64,000 nt of DNA from Rhabdophis nuchalis (Eukaryota; Chordata; Lepidosauria; Squamata; Natricidae), in assembly GCA_039707465.1 (NCBI GenBank), contig CM077645.1:143717503-143781502 (forward strand), in the 5' to 3' direction. The notes under the pieces were generated by a model, which saw nothing but the letters and a program-made list of their open reading frames with translations, did not search any database and had not been told where the DNA came from. The translations under genes were made by a program, and so were the position numbers. The stretch's first letter is position 1. Each line of letters opens with the position of its first letter. Shown in pieces: positions 45,964 through 54,979 of the stretch.

Positions 45964-47830
45964 TTCCACTCAGCGGTTCCCCATTGGGGCTCGCCTGCGC
46001 TTCTTTGCTGACCAGTGGGACTTAACTACGTCCGATGCCTGGGTCAGAAGCACTGTTCGTCATGGTTTGGCCCTGGAGTTCCGGGTTCCCCCTCCCGTGT
46101 TTTTCATCCGCTCCCCAGTGTCTCGAGTGGCGCAAAAGCACCTGCTCATGCGGGAGGCCATCCAGCACCTGCTAGAGATCGAAGCTATCCTGGAGGTGCC
46201 AGAGGGAGAGCGTCATAGGGGATTCTACTCCACGCTTTTTGTAATCCCTAAAGCCTCGGGGGGCTGGAGAGCCATTTTAAACCTGAAGTTGTTAAACAAG
46301 TATTTACGTTTTCGCAAGTTCAAAATGCATTCCTTGTTCACCATTTTGCAATGTTTGCGCCACGGGGACTTTTTGTCTTCCGTTGACTTAACTGAAGCTT
46401 ACCTGCACATACCGATACGCGCTGCCGATCAGCAGTATCTCCGTTTTTGTTACGCTCACCAGCATTACCAATACAGGGCGTTGCCCTTTGGTCTTTCTTC
46501 GGCTCCACGTGTTTTCACTAAGGTCCTAGCCGCCTTAGCGGCACACCTGAGGGGCATACCGGTCAGGGTTCACTGTTATCTGGATGATATCCTGGTTCAA
46601 TCCACATCCCTAGGGGGCGCTAGGAGGGACCTAGAGGTCACTCTGTCGACACTTGAGGCACACGGTTTTTCTGTGAATTTTCCTAAGAGCCACCTGTCCC
46701 CTGCTACTCGAATACTACATCTGGGGGCATGGATCGACACAGAGGCGGAGCAGGTCTTCCTGTCGGAAGAACGCGTACAAAGTATCTGGGGGTTAATCTC
46801 ACAGGTGCGGGGTGACACCTCTACATCCCTGGCCACATTGTCCAAATTGTTGGGAAAGATGGTTTCGGCTATCTCCATCGTGCCCTGGGCTAGACTCCAT
46901 TCCAGGGAACTCCAGTGGGCCTTGTTACCTTTCCAAAAACGGTGCATTAGCACGTCGTTGAGACGCATTCATTTGTCAGGTGTGGTGCGAAGATCTCTGT
47001 CCTGGTGGGGTTCGTTGGCCCTGACGAAGGGCTGTCATTTCCAGGTTGACCAAAGGGTGACGGTTGCCACCGATGCTAGTCTCTCGGGGTGGGGGGCCCA
47101 CCTGGAGGAGCATATGGTTCAGGGTCTGTGGTCACAGGAGGAGACCACGTTTAGCATTAATCTGCTTGAGCTTAGGGCCATCAAGCTGGCCTTGTTTCAC
47201 TTCGAGCCCTATGTGGTGGGTCGTCACGTACTTGTCCTCACAGATAACATTACGGCTAAGGCCCACGTTAATAGGCAGGGCGGCACGAGATCTATCCACC
47301 TCATGCAAGAAGCCAGGGAGTTGGGGCAGTGGGCGGAATCCCGTCTCCTCTCGTTGGTGGCTGAACACATTTCGGGGGTGGATAATGACAGGGCGGACTG
47401 GCTCAGTAGATCTCTGGCTGATCCTACCGAATGGCAATTACACCCTTCTCTCTTTCAGGAGGCCACCCGTCGGTTTGGGGTCCTGATCATCGACCTCTTT
47501 GCATCACCGAGCAACACGCAGCTACCCCGGTTCATGTCCAGGTTCCCCTCCAGGGGGGCGGAGGCAGTGGACGCCTTGAGACAACCGTGGCCACAAGGGC
47601 TGCTGTATGCGTTCCCTCCTACGGCACTGCTCCCCAGGGTGATCAGTCGGGTAGTAGCATGTGGGGCGGACATCATCCTAGTGGCGCCCCATTGGCCGAG
47701 ACGTCCGTGGTTTGCCGACCTCCTGGATCTATCAACGGACAACCCATGGCGGATACCCCCGGACAGGGTTTCCTTGAGACAGGGGCCCCTCCAGCACCCG
47801 GACCCTCAATGGCTACACTTGACCGTGTAG
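45746..47830 (+). CDS. DIRS reverse transcriptase / RNase H polyprotein
   Basis: 694 codons with no internal stop. The RT domain has 'VIPKASGGWRAILNLKLLNK' near residues 169-188, the first catalytic aspartate in 'SSVDLTEAYLHI' (D214), 'LPFGLSSAPRVF' and the active-site box YLDD (Y278, D280, D281). RNase H follows with 'VATDASLSGWGA' (D443), 'LLELRAIKLA' (E475), 'LTDNITAKAH' (D500) and 'VDNDRADWLSR' (D546/D551). A C-terminal block with 'IDLFASPSNTQLPRF', 'YAFPP' and 'ILVAPHWPRRPWF' is the segment described in DIRS elements as methyltransferase-like; whether it has enzymatic activity is uncertain. The true start is unclear because the frame begins inside gag: homology-like sequence begins at 'GARLRFFADQWDLTTSDAWV' (about residue 81). 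Translation probably depends on overlap or reinitiation. Confidence 0.9.
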   Translation: MASPDQARIIGSSPSARMTLGDPLGDMITGRGDTGPSPAMANDSSRRPLDSPGGVKADAPFVEGGTVTVAGSDSTQRFPIGARLRFFADQWDLTTSDAWVRSTVRHGLALEFRVPPPVFFIRSPVSRVAQKHLLMREAIQHLLEIEAILEVPEGERHRGFYSTLFVIPKASGGWRAILNLKLLNKYLRFRKFKMHSLFTILQCLRHGDFLSSVDLTEAYLHIPIRAADQQYLRFCYAHQHYQYRALPFGLSSAPRVFTKVLAALAAHLRGIPVRVHCYLDDILVQSTSLGGARRDLEVTLSTLEAHGFSVNFPKSHLSPATRILHLGAWIDTEAEQVFLSEERVQSIWGLISQVRGDTSTSLATLSKLLGKMVSAISIVPWARLHSRELQWALLPFQKRCISTSLRRIHLSGVVRRSLSWWGSLALTKGCHFQVDQRVTVATDASLSGWGAHLEEHMVQGLWSQEETTFSINLLELRAIKLALFHFEPYVVGRHVLVLTDNITAKAHVNRQGGTRSIHLMQEARELGQWAESRLLSLVAEHISGVDNDRADWLSRSLADPTEWQLHPSLFQEATRRFGVLIIDLFASPSNTQLPRFMSRFPSRGAEAVDALRQPWPQGLLYAFPPTALLPRVISRVVACGADIILVAPHWPRRPWFADLLDLSTDNPWRIPPDRVSLRQGPLQHPDPQWLHLTV

Positions 47831-48882
47831 CGGTTGAGAGGGATCAACTCACACTAGCACATTTTTCGCCGGGGCTCGTAGCCACCATACAGGCATCGAG
47901 GCGCCCTTCTACGGTCCGTATATATAATGCGACCTGGCGTGCCTTTTGTTCTTGGTGTGCGTCAAGGGGGGTGTCGCCTACGGGAGCCTCTGTCCCACGG
48001 ATTCTGGAGTTCCTTCAGGCGGGGCTGGACAAGGGTTTGTCTCCAAATACTGTCCGCAGACAAATTGCGGCACTGGGATCGGTCATATCGTGGGGCGAGG
48101 GGTTCTCACTTTCCCAACACGCGGCGGTGAAGCGGTTTATGAAGGGGGCCAGGAACATCAGACCGCAAGCTGTGCACAGGTTCCCTTCCTGGGATCTGCC
48201 CAAGGTGTTGGAGGCCCTTACCAAAGCGCCCTTTGAGCCCTTACTGACTGTTCCTCTGTCCCTACTCACCTGGAAGGTGGTCTTTTTGGTGGCGGTTACG
48301 TCGGCCAGGAGGGTTTCAGAGATTCAAGCTCTCTCCATGAGACAAGGACTGTGTACCTTCCACGAGGACAGGGTGGTATTGCGACCCGACCCCACCTTCA
48401 TGCCTAAGGTGGCTTCCTGGTTCCATCGGGCGCAGGAAGTGGTGTTGCCGGATTTTTGTCCGGATCCTCAGCTCCCGCAGGAGCACGCTGGGCATACACT
48501 CGATGTAAAGAGGGCGTTGCAGGTGTACCTTGATAGGACCGCTGAGTTCCGTCGGTCGGAGTTTCTTTTTGTTTCATTTCAGGGTCCATCTCAGGGAGCG
48601 AAGGCATCTGTCTCCATGATCGGCAGGTGGATCAAGGCTTGTATTAAAGGGGCCTATGAGGCATCTAATGAACCTGTACCGGCTGGAGTGACCGCCCATT
48701 CGACGAGGAGTGCGGCAACTTCGACAGCATGGGCACTCCAGGCTTCGGTTGAAGAGATTTGTAGGGCAGCCACGTGGGCTTCCCCGTCGCCCTTCATCAG
48801 GCATTATAAATTGGACAGTTACGCGTCGGCTGACGCGGCCTTTGGCCGGAGGGTACTGCAGGCGGCCCATTTCTCCCTCTGA
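47809..48882 (+). CDS. DIRS tyrosine recombinase
   Basis: The frame is open from 47431. I choose the ATG at 47809 because recombinase-like sequence starts just after it (357 residues), whereas 47431-47808 overlaps the pol ORF in a different frame. The N-terminal SAM-like core-binding region includes 'PSTVRIYNATWRAFCSWC' and 'GLSPNTVRRQIAAL'. The catalytic residues visible are R168 in 'SARRVSEIQAL', H297 and R300 in 'AHSTRSAAT', and the nucleophile Y333 in 'FIRHYKLDSY'. All are present, so the enzyme may be active. It would integrate a circular DNA copy, replacing the DDE integrase of LTR elements. It ends about 55 bases before the internal complementary region. Confidence 0.9.
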   Translation: MATLDRVAVERDQLTLAHFSPGLVATIQASRRPSTVRIYNATWRAFCSWCASRGVSPTGASVPRILEFLQAGLDKGLSPNTVRRQIAALGSVISWGEGFSLSQHAAVKRFMKGARNIRPQAVHRFPSWDLPKVLEALTKAPFEPLLTVPLSLLTWKVVFLVAVTSARRVSEIQALSMRQGLCTFHEDRVVLRPDPTFMPKVASWFHRAQEVVLPDFCPDPQLPQEHAGHTLDVKRALQVYLDRTAEFRRSEFLFVSFQGPSQGAKASVSMIGRWIKACIKGAYEASNEPVPAGVTAHSTRSAATSTAWALQASVEEICRAATWASPSPFIRHYKLDSYASADAAFGRRVLQAAHFSL

Positions 48883-48935
48883 CAGAGACCAGGCATTTCT
48901 CTTGCCCACCCTAGGGACAGTTGGCTTGGGTATGT

Positions 48936-49024
48936 CCCATTCATGGATGCTATCCCCACCTTATGGAGAAAGAGCGTTGGTACTTACCTGATACGCTTCT
49001 TCTAATAAGGTGGGGATAGCATCC
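48936..49024. repeat. DIRS internal complementary region
   Basis: 48936-48970 is the exact complement of the left element end (43436 onward). 48968-49024 is the exact complement of the right element end (to 49336). The two meet at a shared AAA at 48968-48970, which defines both termini of the element and the expected circle junction. Confidence 0.92.
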
Positions 49025-49117
49025 GGCCACTCCCTTTGTGTTTTTTTCGCCTGGTCTCCGGGTGTGTGTGTGTGGGTAGGTGTTTTTCTGGTTTGGTGAG
49101 TTTTGTACTGGTTGTTC

Positions 49118-49123
49118 AATAAA
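49118..49123 (+). terminator. Polyadenylation signal of the DIRS element
   Basis: An AATAAA follows the recombinase stop by about 235 bases and lies before the right terminal repeat. A GT-rich stretch (about 49060-49110) lies before it rather than after. Its use is inferred. Confidence 0.5.
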
Positions 49124-49177
49124 GTTCCTCTCGATTGTTTGGGATAAGGATATTGAGTCTGTGTATATCTTCTTCGC

Positions 49178-49336
49178 CGAAAGAATGGGCTAGGTCCATG
49201 GGCAGAGGGTTATATAGTGATACTAATTAATATTTAACAGACTCAGTCCAATCAGAGAAAGGCGGAGTTAACCCATTCATGGATGCTATCCCCACCTTAT
49301 TAGAAGAAGCGTATCAGGTAAGTACCAACGCTCTTT
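49178..49336 (+). repeat. Right inverted terminal repeat of the DIRS element
   Basis: The inverted 122-bp segment (49178-49299) is followed by 37 further bases that are absent from the left end but present, complemented, in the internal region. This asymmetry of left and right ends is typical of the group. Confidence 0.9.
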
Positions 49337-49744
49337 TTCACATTTCAGACAGAAGGACTGCAGATAAATATTAGACAAGTGATTTGTGCAGTATTCTTAT
49401 TTCAAAAGATAAGGAAAAGTTTTTGACACAATATTTGATTAACACCTAAGCCCTCACCCAAATTCACAAATTTTCAATTAAAGTTATTCCTACGACTGGT
49501 ACCAGAGAGCAGATATTACTGAAAATACCATATTTGTCTTTGGGATACTGCAAAAATCCCTCTGAGATTATTGGATCTGAGATGAATCATTTACATACAT
49601 GTAGTCCTCCATTGATGTTATAGACAAATAGTGATAAGTATTTGTGAATCCATGTCACGTTATAGTAAAATTAACTATATGCCTATACATAATTTTTTTA
49701 TGATCGGGTGATGTTTTTCACCAATTTGATGCTATTTTCTTTAG
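49337..49744. other. Unassigned stretch
   Basis: No gene or repeat recognised except a weak 'gtagtcctcca' at 49600-49610, possibly an isolated MITE end. Confidence 0.4.
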
Positions 49745-50160
49745 ACTTTTAGACTTTATTTTCAATTTATATACCGCCCTTTTCACCAAAAAGGGACTCA
49801 GGACAGAACAGCACAGAAAGGTAAAACCCCACAATATACAAAATTTAAAAAACAATTAAACCAATACAGCTGTGCTAAAATTGAATAAATAGTTAAAACA
49901 CATAAATAACGAATTAAAATATTCCCTAGTCTATGTCAGGCCGGCTAGATGAAAGAAATGAGCTTTTACCATCCGACGGAAGAGTCGTAGGTCCGTGATG
50001 GTGCGGGTATCGGGGGAAAGGTCGTTCCAGAGTGTCGGACCCGCCACAGAGAAGGCTCTTCTCCTGGGGGTCGCCAGTCGGCATTGACCGGCTGACGGCA
50101 GCCTGAAAAGGCCAACTCTGTGAGAGCGGACAGGTCGAAGGAGCTGTCTGAAAGGAGGGG
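49745..50160 (-). mobile_element. L2/CR1-group LINE 3' end (different subfamily)
   Basis: 3' UTR at the left ('atataccgcccttttcac') and the ORF end at the right, 90 codons open, with 'SHRVGLFRLPSAGQCRLATP' and 'FSVAGPTLWNDLSPDTRT'. It stops exactly where the next LINE's tail begins. It differs from the neighbour in UTR and protein, so it is a separate insertion. Confidence 0.83.
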
Positions 50161-50162
50161 GC

Positions 50163-52745
50163 TTTTTTTTTAAATTCAAATTTATACCCCGCACCTTCTC
50201 CAAAAAGGACCAGGGCAGCGCACAGGAAATTTAAAACAATACATATATAACAAAAATACAAATTTTAAAAAGCTATTAAATCCATGCCCTGTGCTAAAAT
50301 AGTATAAAATCCCCCTAATTAAAATCTATCTAAAAACAGTCAAAAACAGGAAGTTATGCTAGTCCGGCTTGTTGGAAAAGGTGCGTTTTTAGACGCTGGC
50401 GGAAGAGGCAGAGGTCTGAGATGGTGCGCAGTTCGGGGGGCAGGTCGTTCCAGAGGGTAGGACCCGCCACAGAGAAGGCCCTTTCCCTAGGTGTCGCCAA
50501 CCAGCATTGCCCGGCCGACAGCATCCTGAGAAGGCCCTCTCTGTGGGAGCGGATCAGTCGAAGGGATGTATGGGGCAGAAGACGGTCTCGCATATAACTA
50601 GGCCCCGAGCCATGGAGTGCTTTGAAGATGGTCATCAACACCTTGAAGCGCATCCAAAAGGCCACAGGTAGCCAGTGCAGTTCGCGCAGGAGAGGTGTTA
50701 TGTGGGAATGCCTAGAGGCTCCCATAATCACCTGCGCGGCCGCATTCTGGACTAGCTGTAACCTTCGAGTGCACCTCAAGGGGAGCCCCATGTAGAGAGC
50801 GTTACAGTAGTCAAGCTGGGATGTCACGAGTGCTTGAGTGACTGTGCAGAGGGCAGCCCGGTCCAGTAAGGGACGCAATTGGCACATCAGGCGTACCTGA
50901 TAAAACGCCCCCTGGCCACGGCCGTCACATGGTCTTCCATGGACAGCCGGGAATCCAGGAGGACACCCAAATTGCGTGCCCTCTCCACGGGAGCCAATAT
51001 TTCGACCCCAATGGCCAGTGTTGGAGTTACCTGGCTGAACTGGGGTGCCGGAAACCACAGCCACTGAGTCTTGGCCGGGTTGAGCTTGAGTTTGTTACTA
51101 CCCATCCAGATCCGTACGGCCTCCAAACACCAGGACAGCACCTCGGCGGCATCGTTGGGGTGGTCTGAGGTGGATATGTACAACTGTCATCAGCGTACAG
51201 GTGATATCCCACCCCAAAACCACAGATGATCTCGCCCAGCGGCTTCATATAGGTGTTGAACAGGAGAGGCGAGAGGACCAACCCCTGAGGAACCCCACAT
51301 AAGAGGGGCCTCGAGGCCGACCTCTGCCCCCGCCAACACACATTGTGACCGACCAGAGAGGTAGGACGAGAACCACCATAATACGGTGCCTCTCACCCCC
51401 AACACACACACCCCAGTCGGTGCAATAGGATACCATGGTTGATGGTATCAAAAGCCGCTAATAGGACTAGGATAGAGGAACATCCCCTATCCCGCGCCCT
51501 CCAGAGATCATCCACCAACGCGACCAATGCCGTCTCGGTGCTGTGACCGGGTCGGAAGCCGGACTGGCGTGGGTCTAGATAATCAATTTCCTCCAGGTGT
51601 CGCGGAAACTGTTGGGCTACCACACTGTCAACAACCTTCGCTAAAAAGTGAAGGTTGGAGACCGGATGGTAATTTTCCAACAATGCTGGGCCCAGGGAAG
51701 GCTTCTTGAGGAGGGGCCTCACCACCGCCTCTTTCAAGATGGTAGGCAAGTACCCCTCACTCAAAGAAGCGTTCCCGGAGCCAGCCTCGTGTCATCTCCC
51801 AGGATGCCAGTACAAGCCAGGAGGGACACGGGTCCAATAAACATGTGGTGGCCTTAAGTCTCTTTGACAACCTGTCCATATGCTTGGTAGTAACAAAGTC
51901 AAACTCCTCCCAAGATGGTGTCTCAAGAACAGCCTCGGACAATCCGACCGGACCACTCTCAATGGAGGGCAACTCGTTCTGAATCCGAGTGATTTTGTCC
52001 TGCAGATATACACCAAATTCCTCTGTTCGACCCTGTAGAGGGGCTTCCCGCGGCCTCTGATGAAGGAGGGAGCGGGTCACCCCAAACAGGGTGGCAGGGC
52101 GGTTATCTGCGGATGCAATAAGAGTGGCACAATACTCAAGTTTGGCCACCCTTATCGCCACTAAGTAAGTCCTAATATGGGCTCTTACTAGTGTTCGGTC
52201 GGCTTCGGAGCGAGAAGATCTCCATCTGCTCTCTAGGCGTCTCTTGTGGCGTTTCATCTCACTCAGCTCCTCGGTAAACCAAGGAGCCTGGGTGATTCGG
52301 CGCCGCATGAGAGGCCGCAAGGGTGCGACTCGGTCCAAGGCCCCCGCGGCCGCAGTAAACTATGCGGCCACTAGGTCCTCAGTCGAGTCGCGGGGCAAGG
52401 CCACAGGTATTGGCCCAAGCTCCCTCTGGAACCTTTCTGGGTCCATCAGGGGCCTGGGGCGGAACCATCTGGGAATCTCTGGTTCCGCCTCTCCGCGGTG
52501 GGGTGTAGCGATTGGAAAGTCCAGCCGAAGGAGAGCGTGATCTGTCCATGACAAGGGTGAGATGACTAGGTCCCCTATTCCCAGATCACTCCTCCACTGT
52601 CCCGAGACGAAGATTAAGTCCGGGGTGTGTCCTCCCTCGTGAGTGGGGCCAAGAACTACTTGGGTCAGGTCCATGGCCATCATGGAGGCCATGAACTCCC
52701 GAGCTACCCCGGAGGCTAATGCAATTTTGTAAGATTTATCCATTA
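50163..52745 (-). mobile_element. L2/CR1-group LINE, 5'-truncated, most complete copy
   Basis: About 2.6 kb on the minus strand, running from the end of the endonuclease domain (about 52740) through the whole reverse transcriptase to the 3' UTR and a T-run at 50163. It has no internal complementary or LTR structure, as expected of a non-LTR element. It is cut off at its 5' end inside the endonuclease, the usual outcome of incomplete target-primed reverse transcription. Confidence 0.9.
50354..52743 (-). pseudogene. LINE ORF2: endonuclease end plus reverse transcriptase, frameshifted
   Basis: Reading leftward. 52743-52360 gives the last part of an AP-like endonuclease ('GGHTPDLIFVSG' and 'LSWTDHALLRLDF', the SDH motif being changed to TDH). 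52338-51757 gives the linker. 51764-51393 gives the RT fingers ('[20 protein letters not shown]', '[20 protein letters not shown]'). 51341-51027 gives the palm with 'GVPQGLVLSPLLFNTYMKPL' and the YADD box ('YHLYADDSCTY'). 51183-50887 and 51064-50354 give the post-RT region. At least four frame changes break it, so no full protein can be made. Motifs are otherwise well kept, pointing to a recently active subfamily. Confidence 0.85.
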
Positions 52746-54410
52746 ATTAACAGTTCAAGACACGAACCTCTGATATATGGCTCCTTCTTCTTAAATAAAA
52801 TAAACTATACTGATGTTAGGACTGTATAGAAAATAAATATTTTGCTTTTCATAATCAAATTTTAATTTGCTAGCACAGGGGTTCTCCAGTTTTTCTGCAC
52901 TATTATTTTTAAAAGTATTGTTAATACATTATATAGTTTTGATACAGTGATATTTGTACAGTATTTTGAAGATTATTAACAATTTAATCTTTAGATAAGT
53001 TAGACTATTGAGAATAAAAAAGAGTTATTATAACAATGTTAATTATAGTTTTAGATGTCAGTATTATTTTTGGTTTTTTTTTAATTATTATTCAGAATTG
53101 AACACAATATCTAAAAGTATGCAGATTGCAGCAAAATATGTGTTGTACAATAAATATTTTGGTCTTCAGCCAATTAGTTAATGTTAATGTACCCATTATA
53201 TTGTTAATGTTTTATGTACATGTTTATAAAGGGGAAAAAAGATGAAAAAGTAAATTTAACTATTAAAATACTAAAAATAAAGAAAGGAAAAAGACTGTTA
53301 GATTTCTATTTTCTCTGTTTTTGTGCATCTGCTAATTTACAATGTTTATAACTTTTGGGCTCCCTTAGAAACCTATGATTATATTTGTCATGATTATAAA
53401 TGATTACATTTGATTATATGATTATAAATATGATTACAAATTATGATATTTCATTATATCATGATTATAACTGATTGCATTTGATATTAATCATGATTAT
53501 AAATGATTATACCGGTATTTGCCATGCTGCATGATGTATTGTATGTATGAAAAACCATTCTTGCTTAAATTTAGTTAAACTTCTATTATATAGAGCGCAT
53601 ACTGTTAAAAAAAGGATCAGTGGAGCTGATTTTTAATAATATTTTTGAAAATACTTGGTCAAATTATAATGGAACCAGAATTTTTTTATACTTGATGTAA
53701 GAAAAATATCACAAAGAAAGACTATATTTTAAAGAGATACATATTAGGGGGGAAATAATTGATTTCTTGTATGTTTACCTATATTTTTACAAGTCTAGAA
53801 GTGCCAATTTCTTAATTTTTATACAGAATTTAAGAAAACACTTAACAATGTCTTAACAATTTGTCATCACACTTCATAACTCAATATGTCTCTCATGAAC
53901 ATGAACTCCAGTACTTACTTCGTTTTTAGCTGCTATAGGTTGGAACGAGGGAGTAACAATCCAGAAGTAATGGGCAACAACCTTTTCCTTATATTATGAT
54001 CTTTGGAACAGACAGACACATAAAGATAGTGGCTTTTCTTTTAAAAGATACCAGTTTCTAAAGTTGTATCAGTTGCACTGATCAGATATGATTGCATGTC
54101 ATAAAATCGGCTGAAGAAATCAACATGTAATATAGGCTGACTGGCAACCTCAGCAAAATGCTGCAATGTGTTTCTGCTTTCCCCTCTCAAGAAGCAATCC
54201 AAGTTCAAGTTGGGTGTTAACCTATGGAATAGAGAAGTATTTTCTCTCACAGGTTTCTCACAGGTTGAGAAATAATGTAAGCTTTTTAGTTAGAGGTCCC
54301 TTACTTATTAGATACCAATGGCTGTATGCCTGATTTCTTATTTTAAGTATAAACCCCACCCCCATGATAACATATTGGCTGACAGTGGATCCACAAAGAG
54401 TTACACATGC
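52746..54410. other. AT-rich stretch with a diffuse tandem repeat
   Basis: Very AT-rich, no gene recognised. At 53380-53515 the motif 'catgattataaatgattaca' recurs in degenerate form about five times. Confidence 0.45.
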
Positions 54411-54590
54411 CATGTTTTCCCCAAAATAAGACAGGGTCTTATTTTCTTTTGATCCCAGAAATAAGCACTTAGTCTTATTTTTGGGGAGGTCTTATTATTT
54501 TTGAGGTGCAGGAGGCGGCAAGCATGGTCACCTCATGGCTGCTGCTGTGTTGCAATATTTTCAAGGAAGGCTTATTTGCAGTGAAACAGG
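54411..54590. mobile_element. Possible MITE fragment ('aaaataagacagggtctta')
   Basis: Contains inverted iterations of 'aaaataagac' and 'gtcttattttt' between 54421 and 54500, followed by 'gaggtgcaggaggcggcaag'. I recall similar interspersed sequence in squamates, but the ends are not clear here. Confidence 0.4.
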
Positions 54591-54595
54591 GGAGT

Positions 54596-54979
54596 ACAAG
54601 TTGTCCTCAACTTACAACCATTGGTATAGTGACCAAAATTTCAACAGCACTAAGAAAAGGGACTTATGACAGTTTTTTCACATTTACAACCATGGTCATG
54701 TGATCAAAATTTGGATGTTGGCAACTGGTTCATATTTATCAGGGTTGCAGTCGCCGCCTTATGTGATCACCTTTTGTGATCTTCTGACAAGCAAAGTCAA
54801 CGGGGAAGTGAGATTCGCTTTACAGCTGTATTATTGACAGCAGTGATTCACTACAAACCATGGCAAGAAAGGTCATAAAATGGATCAAAAGTCACTTAAC
54901 AATTGTCTCACTTAACAACTGTTTCACTTAGCAGTGGAAATTTGGGGCTCAATTGTTGTTGTATGTCGAAGACTATTAG
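54596..54979 (+). mobile_element. TA-target MITE, copy H
   Basis: Left end caagttgtcctcaacttac after TA. Interior 'gtcatgtgatcaaaatttgg' and 'cttctgacaagcaaagtcaa'. The right end 'gtcgaagactattag' is degraded. Confidence 0.78.

Larger units (their letters stand above)
43436..49336 (+). mobile_element. DIRS-type tyrosine-recombinase retrotransposon, nearly intact
   Basis: A 5.9-kb element in the order terminal repeat, leader, gag, RT/RNase H, tyrosine recombinase, internal complementary region, inverted terminal repeat. The terminal repeats share an inverted 122-bp segment without a single difference (43443-43564 and 49178-49299). The internal region at 48936-49024 is complementary to the left end and then to the right end, the arrangement that defines DIRS elements and is thought to template completion of a circular DNA intermediate. 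No target duplication is seen, as expected when a tyrosine recombinase integrates the circle. The pol and recombinase frames are open; gag has one apparent frameshift. It is likely young. It may be immobile unless the frameshift is a base-call error or Gag is supplied by another copy. Confidence 0.95.

Noticed and set aside
46597..46968. Antisense frames within the DIRS pol gene
   Set aside because: They are shadows of the real coding strand with no motifs of their own.
43436..49336. LTR retrotransposon or endogenous retrovirus
   Set aside because: The terminal repeats are inverted rather than direct. There is no protease, DDE integrase or envelope, and a tyrosine recombinase and internal complementary region are present.
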